DNA of 64,000 bases, taken from NCBI GenBank assembly GCA_002397315.1, contig DHAE01000021.1, positions 1 through 64,000 of the forward strand. Reading direction: 5' to 3'. Numbering within the stretch: position 1 is the stretch's first letter; every line of letters begins with the position of its first letter. The DNA is from Comamonadaceae bacterium UBA4962 (GTDB lineage: Bacteria > Pseudomonadota > Gammaproteobacteria > Burkholderiales > Burkholderiaceae_C). Positions 25,276 through 33,780 of the stretch are shown here, in pieces. The translations under genes were made by a program, and so were the position numbers. Below the pieces are notes generated by a model. That model saw nothing but the letters and a program-made list of their open reading frames with translations, searched no databases and was not told where the DNA came from.

Positions 25276-26912
25276 AACTAGCCACCAAGCTCTTCGGCGC
25301 CTTCCTCCTCGTGCTGGCCCTCATGGTCGGCCTGGGCGCTTACGCCGTCAACCAACTGGCCACGGTGAACCGCGCGACCGAGGATCTCGCGACCAACTGG
25401 ATGCCCAGCGTGAAAATGATCATGCTGACCAAGTCGAACATCAACCGCCTGCGGGTGCTGGAAATGCGCTCCCTCATGAGCGCGGGCACGGCGGAGTCGC
25501 GCGAGGCGATCAAGGACGCGGTCGAACGGATCGTCGCCACGCGCAAGCTCTGGGAAGACTACAGCAAGCTGGTGAGCTCTCCGGAGGAAAAGCGCCTCTA
25601 CGACCAGAGCAGGGACGCCATGGAAAGCATGTTCGCGGAGCACGACAAGCTGATCGCTGCCATCCAGCAGAACGACATCGAGGAAGGCAGGCGGCTGCTG
25701 GACGGTGACTCGGGCAAGGCCTACAACCTCGTCCGCACCCTGTCCGACAAGCTGTCCGACCTCAACGTGGCGGGGGGCGAGAAGGCGGCGGAAGACGCCG
25801 CCCTCACCTATGCCAACGCCCGCATGCTGACCTTCTCGGCACTGGGCGGCTGCGCCCTGATCGCTCTGGCGCTGGCCTTCCTCATCACCCGCTCGCTGGT
25901 CAGGCAGCTGGGCGGCGAGCCCGCCTACGTGGCGGAGATCGCCACCAGCGTCTCGAACGGCGATCTGACGCTGCAGATCGCGACCCGCCCCGGCGACGAC
26001 ACCAGCGTGCTGTTCGCGATGAAGAACATGGTGGACAAGCTCTCGAAAGTGGTGGCGGACGTCAACAGCGGCGCGGAGGCGCTGGCCGGGGCCTCGGAGG
26101 AAGTGAGCGCCACGGCGCAGTCGCTGAGCCAGGCGGCCAGCGAACAGGCGGCCGGCGTGGAGGAAACCAGTGCCTCGCTCGAGCAGATGACCGCCTCGAT
26201 CTCGCAGAACACCGAGAACGCCAAGCTCACCGACGGCATGGCCACCAAGGCCGCCACCGAGGCCACCGAGGGCGGCGAGGCGGTCAAGGCCACCGTCGCG
26301 GCCATGAAGCAGATCGCGCAGAAGATCAACATCATCGACGACATCGCCTACCAGACCAACCTGCTGGCCCTGAACGCCGCCATCGAGGCCGCGCGCGCCG
26401 GCGAGCACGGCAAGGGCTTCGCCGTGGTGGCGGCCGAAGTGCGCAAGCTCGCCGAGCGCAGCCAGGTCGCCGCCCAGGAAATCGGCGACGTGGCCAGCTC
26501 CAGCGTGGAACTGGCCGAACGGGCCGGCACCCTGCTCGGCGAGATGGTGCCCAGCATCCGCAAGACCTCCGACCTCGTGCAGGAGATCACCGCCGCGAGC
26601 GAGGAGCAGTCGTCCGGCGTCGGCCAGATCAATGCGGCCGTCGGCCAGTTGAGCCAGACCACCCAGCAGAACGCATCCAGTTCGGAGGAGCTCGCCGCCA
26701 CCGCCGAGGAGATGAGCAGCCAGGCCGAGCAGTTGCAGCAGGCCATGGGCTTCTTCAAGCTGGCCGGAGCCGGCCCGTCGCGGGCATCTGCCGCCGCGGC
26801 CCGCAAGGCCCCGGGCCGCAAGCCCCTGCCGCCCCGCAAGATGGGCGGCGGCCTGGCGCTGGCGGCCGCCGGTGGCGAAGGCATCGACGAGTCGCAGTTC
26901 ACCCGCTACTGA
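25260..26912 (+). CDS. Methyl-accepting chemotaxis protein with 4HB sensor
   Basis: A 550-residue transmembrane receptor: TM1 at about residues 10-30, a four-helix-bundle periplasmic domain to about 190, TM2 at about 190-213 (SALGGCALIALALAFLITRS) and HAMP to about 268. The methylation helices flank the signalling hairpin IAYQTNLLALNAAIEAARAGEHGKGFAVVAAEVRKLAERS. The C-terminus lacks an NWETF-type CheR/CheB tether and ends DESQFTRY. It is the dedicated transmembrane receptor of this cluster; the ligand is unknown. The ATG at 25260 keeps the family-typical MFSQMKLATKL start; ATG 25272 is an alternative. Confidence 0.92.
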   Translation: MFSQMKLATKLFGAFLLVLALMVGLGAYAVNQLATVNRATEDLATNWMPSVKMIMLTKSNINRLRVLEMRSLMSAGTAESREAIKDAVERIVATRKLWEDYSKLVSSPEEKRLYDQSRDAMESMFAEHDKLIAAIQQNDIEEGRRLLDGDSGKAYNLVRTLSDKLSDLNVAGGEKAAEDAALTYANARMLTFSALGGCALIALALAFLITRSLVRQLGGEPAYVAEIATSVSNGDLTLQIATRPGDDTSVLFAMKNMVDKLSKVVADVNSGAEALAGASEEVSATAQSLSQAASEQAAGVEETSASLEQMTASISQNTENAKLTDGMATKAATEATEGGEAVKATVAAMKQIAQKINIIDDIAYQTNLLALNAAIEAARAGEHGKGFAVVAAEVRKLAERSQVAAQEIGDVASSSVELAERAGTLLGEMVPSIRKTSDLVQEITAASEEQSSGVGQINAAVGQLSQTTQQNASSSEELAATAEEMSSQAEQLQQAMGFFKLAGAGPSRASAAAARKAPGRKPLPPRKMGGGLALAAAGGEGIDESQFTRY

Positions 26913-26929
26913 CCGGCCAGGACATCCGC

Positions 26930-27490
26930 ATGCGCACCACCTCCCCTGCCACCGCTGCGGCGCCGGACACCCCGGATGCGGCCGCCGCCGACGCGGCACA
27001 GTACCTGACGTTCCAGCTCGGCGGCGAGATGTTCGCCATCGGCATTCTCTCGATCAAGGAGATCATCGAATACGGCGACCCGACCACGGTGCCCATGATG
27101 CCGCGCTCCGTGCGCGGAGTGATCAACCTGCGCGGCGCCGTCGTGCCGGTGATCGATCTGCAGGCCCACTTCGGCGGCGAGCCTGCCGCCGTGGCCAAGC
27201 GCACCTGCATCGTGATCGTCGAAGCCCGGACCGGCGAGGAACGGCAGGTGATCGGGGTCGTCGTCGATGCCGTGAACGAGGTCATCGACATCGGCCCCGC
27301 CGACATCGAGCCGCCGCCGGCCTTCGGCGCCCGCGTCCCAGCCGATTTCATCCAGGGCATGGGCAAGGTGCGCGGACGCCTCGTCGTCCTGCTGGACCTG
27401 GACCGGGCGCTGTCCACCGATGGCCTGGCCGAACTCGCCCGGCTGCCGGCCGGCGAGACCGAACCGCCGAACGCGGCCGCGCCCCGCTGA
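26930..27490 (+). CDS. cheW: Chemotaxis coupling protein CheW
   Basis: A 186-residue CheW domain preceded by about 25 Ala/Pro-rich residues. It has YLTFQLGGEMFAIGILSIKEII, then VPMMPRSVRGVINLRGAVVPVIDL, the conserved surface that bridges receptor and CheA, and VVVDAVNEVIDI. Lies 17 bp after the MCP gene in the same operon. The N- and C-terminal tails are low-complexity and probably disordered. Confidence 0.93.
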   Translation: MRTTSPATAAAPDTPDAAAADAAQYLTFQLGGEMFAIGILSIKEIIEYGDPTTVPMMPRSVRGVINLRGAVVPVIDLQAHFGGEPAAVAKRTCIVIVEARTGEERQVIGVVVDAVNEVIDIGPADIEPPPAFGARVPADFIQGMGKVRGRLVVLLDLDRALSTDGLAELARLPAGETEPPNAAAPR

Positions 27491-27570
27491 CTTCGTCCAG
27501 GCACCGCACGTCCCACGCGCCATCGCATGCACGTCGTTCCACGCACCGCCGCCAAGGCTGCCGGCCCCGC

Positions 27571-28842
27571 ATGACTGCCATCGTTCCGCCACGGCCGGAT
27601 GCGGGCGCCTGCGTGCCCGCGCCGTCCGCGCCCGCCCTCTCGGTCCTGGTCGTCGACGACAGCGCCGTGCAGCGCCAGCACGCCATCCGGCTCTGCATGG
27701 AACTGGGGGCATGGGAAGTGCACGAGGCATGCCACGGGCGCGAGGCGCTCGAAGTGCTCGCGGCGCTCGCGGCACGGGAACGCCTGCCGAACCTCATCCT
27801 CGCGGACCTCGAAATGCCGGAGATGGACGGCATCGAGCTCATCGAGGCGCTGCAGCAGCAGGGGCTGCGCATTCCCATCGTGCTGCTGTCCGGGCACGGC
27901 GACGCGTTGCTCGACTCGGTGCAGTCCATGGAAACCTCGGTCGTGCGGGGACTGCGCAAGCCGCTGGAGCGCGACGACCTGCGGGACACGCTGCGGGAAG
28001 TCCTCGCCCCGCATGCTCCCGTGGCCGAGCGCCGGAGCGCGCCCCGCCTGCCGATCGATCCCTCGATGCTGCGGGAAGCCCTGCGCACCGGCGGTATCGT
28101 TCCGCACTTCCAGCCGAAGGTGGACACGCGCACCGGCCTGCTGCGCGGGGTCGAAGCCCTGGCACGCTGGCAGCATCCCGTGCTGGGCATGGTGCCGCCG
28201 GACGAATTCATCCCCATGGCCGAGCGCGAGGGGCTGATCCACGACCTCACCCGGACCATGGTGGAGCAGAGCTTCGCGCAGTGCGCGGCCTGGCAGTCGC
28301 GCGGCATGCGGCTCACACTGGCCATCAACATGTCTCCGCAGCTGCTCGCCCACCCCGCCATCGTCGCGGAGCTCTGCGCCCAGCAGGTGCGCCATGGGCT
28401 GCCGCCGTCGCAGGTGACGCTCGAAGTCACCGAAGGATCGATGGTGGAGACCAGCAGTGCCGCCCACGGAGCGCTGGTGCGCCTGCGCCTCAGGGGTTTC
28501 GGCCTGTCGATCGACGATTACGGCACGGGCTTTTCCTCGATGCAGCAGCTGTCGCGCATCCCGTTCACCGAACTCAAGATCGACCGCTCGTTCGTGCATG
28601 GCGCGCACCGCCGCAAGAGCCTGCGGGTCATCCTGGAGTCCGCGCTGGAACTGGCGCGCCGGCTCGATCTCACCACGGTCGCCGAAGGGGTGGAACACAT
28701 GGAAGACTGGCGGCTGCTGCAGGATTTCGGCTGCACCACCGCGCAGGGCTGGCTGATCGCCAAGGCGATGCCGGCGCAGGATCTTCCAGCCTGGAACCGG
28801 GCCCACGGGGCGCGCCTGGCCGCGTTGCGCGGCGCCCCTTGA
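27571..28842 (+). CDS. REC-EAL response regulator, c-di-GMP phosphodiesterase
   Basis: A 423-residue protein. The REC domain (about residues 25-145) has VLVVDDSAVQR and phospho-acceptor Asp in LILADLEMPEMDG. The EAL domain (about 170-415) keeps the catalytic set: EALARW for EAL, LAINMS, LEVTEGS, SIDDYGTGFSS with the DD metal pair, LKIDRSF, and VAEGVE. It should hydrolyse c-di-GMP when phosphorylated. Its place between cheW and cheR suggests CheA is the phosphodonor, linking chemosensing to c-di-GMP. A classic ribosome site is not obvious before the ATG at 27571. Confidence 0.9.
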   Translation: MTAIVPPRPDAGACVPAPSAPALSVLVVDDSAVQRQHAIRLCMELGAWEVHEACHGREALEVLAALAARERLPNLILADLEMPEMDGIELIEALQQQGLRIPIVLLSGHGDALLDSVQSMETSVVRGLRKPLERDDLRDTLREVLAPHAPVAERRSAPRLPIDPSMLREALRTGGIVPHFQPKVDTRTGLLRGVEALARWQHPVLGMVPPDEFIPMAEREGLIHDLTRTMVEQSFAQCAAWQSRGMRLTLAINMSPQLLAHPAIVAELCAQQVRHGLPPSQVTLEVTEGSMVETSSAAHGALVRLRLRGFGLSIDDYGTGFSSMQQLSRIPFTELKIDRSFVHGAHRRKSLRVILESALELARRLDLTTVAEGVEHMEDWRLLQDFGCTTAQGWLIAKAMPAQDLPAWNRAHGARLAALRGAP

Positions 28843-28856
28843 AACCGGACCGCCGC

Positions 28857-29657
28857 GTGCCCCACAGAACCCTCTCCGACATCGAGTTCGGCCATTTCCA
28901 GCGCTTCATCTTCGATGCGGCCGGCATCACGCTGTCACCCGCCAAAAAGGCCCTCGTCTGCGGGCGCCTGGCCAAGCGCCTGCAGGCGACCCGGCTCGTG
29001 GGCTACGCGGAGTACTTCGCGCTCCTGCAAAGCGGGCGCGATCCCGCGGAAGTGCAGATGGCGATCGACCTGCTCACCACCAACGAAACCTACTTCTTCC
29101 GCGAATCGCGGCATTTCGAACTGCTGCGCAGCGCCGCGCAGCAGCATGGCGCCACGCCGTTCCGGGTGTGGAGTGCCGCCAGTTCGAGCGGTGAGGAGGC
29201 CTACAGCATCGCCATGGTGCTGGCGGACTGCCGCGGCGGCCAGCCGTTCGACGTGGTGGGCACGGACATCAGCACGCGCATGCTGGAGAAGGCGCGCGCC
29301 GGCCACTATCCCGAGCAGCGCGCCCGGCAGATCCCCCTGCCCTATCTGCGGCGCTTCTGCCTGAAGGGCCAGGGCCCGCAGGCGGGAACGCTGCTGGTCG
29401 CGCGGGAACTGCGGCAGAAGGTCCGCTTCCTGCACGCCAACCTGAACACGAAGCTGCCGGACCTGGGCAGCTTCGACGTGGTGTTCCTGCGCAACGTGAT
29501 GATCTACTTCAACGGAGACACCAAGCGCGAAGTGGTGGCGCGGGTGGTGTCGTGCGTCCGGCCGGGCGGCTACCTCTACATCGGCCATTCGGAGAGCCTG
29601 CACGGCATCCACGACACGATGGAGCAGGTCGCGCCGTCGGTCTACCGCAAGCCATGA
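28857..29657 (+). CDS. cheR: Chemotaxis methyltransferase CheR
   Basis: A 266-residue SAM-dependent methyltransferase: the N-terminal helical domain, TNETYFFRESRHFELL, the SAM site SAASSSGEEAYSIAMVLAD, DVVGTDISTRMLEKARAGHY, and FDVVFLRNVMIYF. It methylates Glu residues on the cluster receptors. No ATG is available at the proper N-terminus. I chose GTG at 28857; a TTG at 28839 overlapping the upstream stop codon is the alternative. It carries no tetratricopeptide extension. Confidence 0.9.
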   Translation: MPHRTLSDIEFGHFQRFIFDAAGITLSPAKKALVCGRLAKRLQATRLVGYAEYFALLQSGRDPAEVQMAIDLLTTNETYFFRESRHFELLRSAAQQHGATPFRVWSAASSSGEEAYSIAMVLADCRGGQPFDVVGTDISTRMLEKARAGHYPEQRARQIPLPYLRRFCLKGQGPQAGTLLVARELRQKVRFLHANLNTKLPDLGSFDVVFLRNVMIYFNGDTKREVVARVVSCVRPGGYLYIGHSESLHGIHDTMEQVAPSVYRKP

Positions 29658-29672
29658 CGGCCCGAATGGCGC

Positions 29673-30176
29673 ATGCGGACATCCGTCACGCCCATGGACA
29701 TCTTCCTCCAGCCGGGGGAATACTTCGTGGGTGATGCCTCGATGCGGCTGCGCACCATGCTCGGCTCCTGCGTGGCGATCACGCTCTGGCATCCCGCGCG
29801 GCACATCGGCGCCATGTCGCATTTCCTGCTGGCCCAACGCGGCCGCCCGCCACGGCCCGGCGAACTCGATGGCCGCTACGGCGACGAGGCGCTCGAACTC
29901 ATGGTCCGGGGCCTGCGGCGCGAGCGCGTGAGCCTTGCCGAATGCGAGGCCAAGATCTTCGGCGGGGGCAACATGTTCCCCTCGCGGCCCCGGCCGCTGA
30001 TGGACTCCGTCGGCACCCGCAACGGCCACGCCGCGCGCGACATGCTGGCGCAGCGCGGCATCGCCGTCCGCAGCGAACACCTGTTCGGCGACGGCCACCG
30101 CCAGGTGATCTTCGACGTCGCCAGCGGCGCCGTCTGGGTCCGCCAGATCCCGCCGGCCGTGCCGCGCCCGTCGTAG
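29673..30176 (+). CDS. cheD: Chemoreceptor glutamine deamidase CheD
   Basis: A 167-residue CheD. The catalytic Cys lies in MLGSCVAITLWHP and the catalytic His in IGAMSHFLL. KIFGGGNMF and GTRNGHAARDML are further family marks. It deamidates receptor Gln side chains to Glu so they can be methylated by CheR. Lies 15 bp after cheR. The internal Met at residue 8 is another possible start. Confidence 0.92.
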   Translation: MRTSVTPMDIFLQPGEYFVGDASMRLRTMLGSCVAITLWHPARHIGAMSHFLLAQRGRPPRPGELDGRYGDEALELMVRGLRRERVSLAECEAKIFGGGNMFPSRPRPLMDSVGTRNGHAARDMLAQRGIAVRSEHLFGDGHRQVIFDVASGAVWVRQIPPAVPRPS

Positions 30177-30212
30177 CCGCCCATCACCGCACAACGCAGA
30201 GCGAACCACTCC

Positions 30213-31292
30213 ATGAAACCCATCCAAGTCCTCATCGTGGACGATTCCGCCGTCGTGCGGCAGGTGCTCACCGGCCTGCTGGGACAGGCCGCCGGCATCC
30301 AGGTGCTGCACGCGGCCGCCGACCCGCTGCTCGCCATGGAGCGCATGAAGCAGCAATGGCCCGACGTGATCCTGCTGGACGTCGAGATGCCCCGCATGGA
30401 CGGCATCACCTTCCTGCGCAAGATCATGGCCGAGCGGCCCACACCGGTGGTGATCTGCTCCACGCTCACGGAAAAAGGCGCGAAGACCACGATGGAGGCG
30501 CTCGCAGCCGGCGCCGTGTCCATCGTCACCAAGCCGCGGCTGGGGCTCAAGCAGTTCCTGAACGAGGCCGCGGACGAACTCGTCGCCACCGTGCGTGCCG
30601 CGGCGCGGGCCAACGTCCGGCGACTCGCCCGGCGGCCCCAGGATGCCGCCCCGGCGGCCCCCGTGCCCACGGCGAAGCACACGGCCGACGCGATCCTGCC
30701 GCCCGGCGCGGGCCGGGCGATGTCCCAGACCACGGAGCGCGTCGTGGCCATCGGCACCTCCACCGGCGGCACGCAGGCGCTCGAAGAAGTGCTCACCGCC
30801 CTGCCCCGGGTGAGCCCCGGCATCGTCATCGTGCAGCACATGCCCGAGAAATTCACCGCCGCCTTCGCGAGCCGCCTCGACGGCCTCTGCCGCATCGCCG
30901 TCAAGGAAGCCGAGAACAACGACCGCGTGGTTCCCGGCCGCGCGCTGATCGCCCCCGGCGGGCGCCACATGCTGCTGCGCCGCAGCGGCGCCCAGTACCA
31001 CGTGGAAGTGGTGGACGGCCCGCTCGTCAACCGCCACCGCCCCTCGGTGGACGTGCTGTTCCGCTCGGTGGCCAAGTGCGCGGGCGCCAACGCCCACGGC
31101 ATCATCATGACCGGCATGGGCGACGACGGCGCCGCGGGCCTGCTGGAGATGCACCAGGCGGGCGCCCGCACCACGGCGCAGGACGAAGAGAGCTGCGTGG
31201 TCTTCGGCATGCCGAAGGAGGCGATCAAGCGCGGGGGGGTGGACCGGGTGTTGCCGCTGTCGGCGATCTGGCGGGAGATCGGGGGGGTGTAG
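30213..31292 (+). CDS. cheB: Chemotaxis methylesterase/deamidase CheB
   Basis: A 359-residue REC-methylesterase. The receiver has VLIVDDSAVVRQ and Asp56 in ILLDVEMPRMDG. After a linker, the esterase domain has the catalytic Ser in IGTSTGGTQAL, His in VQHMPEKFTAAFASRL, and Asp in ITGMGDDGAAGLLEMHQAG. It removes receptor methyl groups when phosphorylated by CheA, giving adaptation. Last gene of the cluster; about 180 bp separate it from pilV. Confidence 0.94.
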   Translation: MKPIQVLIVDDSAVVRQVLTGLLGQAAGIQVLHAAADPLLAMERMKQQWPDVILLDVEMPRMDGITFLRKIMAERPTPVVICSTLTEKGAKTTMEALAAGAVSIVTKPRLGLKQFLNEAADELVATVRAAARANVRRLARRPQDAAPAAPVPTAKHTADAILPPGAGRAMSQTTERVVAIGTSTGGTQALEEVLTALPRVSPGIVIVQHMPEKFTAAFASRLDGLCRIAVKEAENNDRVVPGRALIAPGGRHMLLRRSGAQYHVEVVDGPLVNRHRPSVDVLFRSVAKCAGANAHGIIMTGMGDDGAAGLLEMHQAGARTTAQDEESCVVFGMPKEAIKRGGVDRVLPLSAIWREIGGV

Positions 31293-31468
31293 GGGCCCGC
31301 CAGTCCACGCAGGCGGTTCCGGCCGTCGGCAACGGTTTCTTCAGAGCCGGCGTGGCGGCCGCAGACAGCGCGGGAGAACCCTGCTGAATGGTGCCGGAGG
31401 CCGGATGAACGGCAGCGCGGTTACAGCCTGATGCATCTACCATCGTTCGGACACTCCCGAACCCAGCC

Positions 31469-32116
31469 ATGCATACCCTGCCCCCGCCGCAACGAGGTTT
31501 TTCCCTCATCGAGGTGCTCATCTCCATTGTCGTGCTGTGCTTCGGCGTCCTCGGCATGGTGGGCCTGCAGGCGGCTTCGCTCCAGGCCAACCGCGAGGCA
31601 CGCCTGCAGTCCACCGCAGTGCGGCTGGCCGAGGAAATGGCCGAGCTGATGCGCAGCAACAAGACAACCGCCCTGAAGACCACCGGCAATCCTTACCTCG
31701 TCGACGTGAACAGCGCGTCGTCGCTGACCGCGGCCACCTGCGGGATGCCCAGCAGCTCCACCGACTGCACGTCCGGCGACATGGTCGGCGAGCGCGACGT
31801 CTACGAATGGCTGACGCGCGCCGTCACCGGCACCAAGGACTCCGCGGGTGCGTGGATCTCCCGTCCGGAGCTGCCCGGCGCGCGGGTGGTCATCTGCCAG
31901 GACAGCACCCCCTACGACTCCAGCGGCCTGCCCCAGTGGGCGTGCAGCGGCAGCGGCGGCACGCTGGTGCTGAAGATGGGCTGGACGCGGGCCAACACCC
32001 TGCGCGGCGCGACGGGCACGGACGCCAGCGGCACCTCGTCCGCCAACACCGGCGCGTTCGACAAGGCGCTGCGACCGGCAGTCACCTTCACCATCACGCC
32101 GGGGAGCACCTCGTGA
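31469..32116 (+). CDS. pilV: Type IV pilus minor pilin PilV
   Basis: A 215-residue prepilin-like protein with a short leader cleaved after Gly in PPPQRG, then FSLIEVLISIVVLCFGVLGM. Glu5 of the mature form and the hydrophobic helix are in place. The AASLQANREARLQSTAVRLAEEMAELMR region is typical of PilV. It primes pilus assembly together with PilW, PilX, PilY1, PilE and FimT in the inner membrane. First gene of the operon; its stop overlaps the pilW GTG by 4 bp. Confidence 0.92.
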   Translation: MHTLPPPQRGFSLIEVLISIVVLCFGVLGMVGLQAASLQANREARLQSTAVRLAEEMAELMRSNKTTALKTTGNPYLVDVNSASSLTAATCGMPSSSTDCTSGDMVGERDVYEWLTRAVTGTKDSAGAWISRPELPGARVVICQDSTPYDSSGLPQWACSGSGGTLVLKMGWTRANTLRGATGTDASGTSSANTGAFDKALRPAVTFTITPGSTS

Positions 32117-33105
32117 GGACGCAATTCCATCCCGCCCCGGCATTGCCGCAACGCGGACTGACCCTGGTCGAGCTGCTGGTCGCGCTGGCGCTGGGCACCC
32201 TGATCACCCTGGCAGCAGTCGCTGCGTTGACCGTGTCGCGGCAGGGGTTCGCCACCGTCGACGCATCCTCCCAACTGCGCGACAACGCCCGTTTCGCCAC
32301 CACCATGATCCGCCGGCTGGTGGTGCAGGCAGGCTATCTGGATTACAAGTACGCGTCCAACACGGCCGCCTCCGCGTTCAAGACGGGCGACCCGTCCGCC
32401 GCCGACGAACAACCCAACATCAAAGGGTTCGACAACGCGACCTACAACCAAGGCCTCGTCATCGGCACCACCGACACGGTGAGTTCGTCCGGCCGCGGGC
32501 TCAACAGCAGCGATATGCTCGTGTTGCGTCATCAGCCCGGCTCCATCCCCAAGGCCGACGGCACCGAAGGCTCCGATCAGACCATGATCGACTGCAGCGG
32601 CGCGTCCGCGGCAACAGCGCCCGGCACTTCCGCCGAACGCATCACCAGCGTGTTTTACGTGGACAACAACGAGGGGGAGCCCTCGCTCATGTGCGCATGG
32701 CGCACCTCGGCCGGCACTTGGAGGCAACAGCCCCTGGTAGAGGGTGTCGAGAGCCTGCAGGTCCTCTATGGCGTGGATGGCGTGACGGCCGGGGCTGCAC
32801 CCACCGCATCGACGGATAGCGTTCCGGAGCGCTACCTGCGCGCGGATCAGTTGGTCGCGACCTCCACCGCGGACACCAACGCCAACTGGGAGCGTGTGCG
32901 CTCCCTGCGCATCGGGATGGTGCTGAGGGGACCGGTCGGTTCGGCCCCCGAAAAGGACGTGCCCGCACAGTACCCGCTCGGGGTGAAGGATGTCATGGAC
33001 ACTTCGACCGATGCCGGGAGCACGTTTGCAGCGCAGTCGGACGGCAGGCTCCGCCAGACAGTCACGTTCACCATTCACCTTCGCAACCGGCAGGATCTCC
33101 TGTGA
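32113..33105 (+). CDS. pilW: Type IV pilus minor pilin PilW
   Basis: A 330-residue minor pilin starting with GTG at 32113, overlapping the pilV stop. The leader ends LPQRG and the mature N-terminus LTLVELLVALALGTLITLAAV keeps Glu5. The long C-terminal part has the PilW features RFATTMIRRLVVQAGYLDY, then VEGVESLQVLYGVD and the RIGMVLRG strand. It works with PilV/PilX/PilY1 in pilus priming. Confidence 0.92.
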   Translation: MRTQFHPAPALPQRGLTLVELLVALALGTLITLAAVAALTVSRQGFATVDASSQLRDNARFATTMIRRLVVQAGYLDYKYASNTAASAFKTGDPSAADEQPNIKGFDNATYNQGLVIGTTDTVSSSGRGLNSSDMLVLRHQPGSIPKADGTEGSDQTMIDCSGASAATAPGTSAERITSVFYVDNNEGEPSLMCAWRTSAGTWRQQPLVEGVESLQVLYGVDGVTAGAAPTASTDSVPERYLRADQLVATSTADTNANWERVRSLRIGMVLRGPVGSAPEKDVPAQYPLGVKDVMDTSTDAGSTFAAQSDGRLRQTVTFTIHLRNRQDLL

Positions 33106-33761
33106 TGCGCCACCCGTTCTCGCGTGATTCCGGTGCCGTGCGCCCTGCAGCGTACCGCCCGCCCTGCCCGTGCGCTCCGATGAAGCCGCAGCACGGCGTG
33201 TCCCTCATCGTGGTGATGATCCTGCTGGTCATCGTTTCCATTCTCGGCATCGGCGCAGCCCAGCTTTCGACAATGGGCGAACGGGGTTCCCGCAACGAGC
33301 GCGATCTGCAGCTCGCCTGGCAGGGCGCCGAGGCCGCCCTGATGGATGCCGAGTTCGACATGCGCGGGCCGGGAACGGCGAACCGCATGGCCGTCTTCAC
33401 GAAGAACGACGCCTCCGCCTTCGTCCTCGGCAGTTGCGGCACCAGCGGCAACAGCACCGGGCTGTGCGATCCGTCCAACGTGACCGGCAAGCCCCTGTGG
33501 CTGAGCACGGACCTCGCCGCTGACAGCCCCGCCGCAGCACTTTATGGCGCGTTCACGGGGCGCACCTTCACCGCAGGGGCAGCAGGCCTTCAGCCGGCCA
33601 AGAAGCCCCGCTACATCATCGAAGTGCTGCCCGACGAAAACGCGTTCGGAGACGCCAGCGGACTGGCGCCCAAAAAATTCGTCTACCGCGTCACCGCCAT
33701 GGGATTCGGCCCGCGGGCCGATATCCAGGCCGTCACGCAAATGCTCTTCCGCAAAGAATGA
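33105..33761 (+). CDS. pilX: Type IV pilus minor pilin PilX
   Basis: The PilX assembly protein, with the hydrophobic N-terminal segment GVSLIVVMILLVIVSILGIGAAQ after MKPQH. It lacks Glu5, as is usual for PilX. QLAWQGAEAALMDAEFDMR is the family helix, and YRVTAMGFGPRADIQAV ends the protein. The frame is open from the overlap with pilW, so the start could be ATG 33105 (218 residues, coupled to pilW; used here) or ATG 33180, which gives a classic six-residue leader. The latter may be the true processed form. Confidence 0.88.
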   Translation: MRHPFSRDSGAVRPAAYRPPCPCAPMKPQHGVSLIVVMILLVIVSILGIGAAQLSTMGERGSRNERDLQLAWQGAEAALMDAEFDMRGPGTANRMAVFTKNDASAFVLGSCGTSGNSTGLCDPSNVTGKPLWLSTDLAADSPAAALYGAFTGRTFTAGAAGLQPAKKPRYIIEVLPDENAFGDASGLAPKKFVYRVTAMGFGPRADIQAVTQMLFRKE

Positions 33762-33780
33762 ACGAATCCAGGACCCGACC

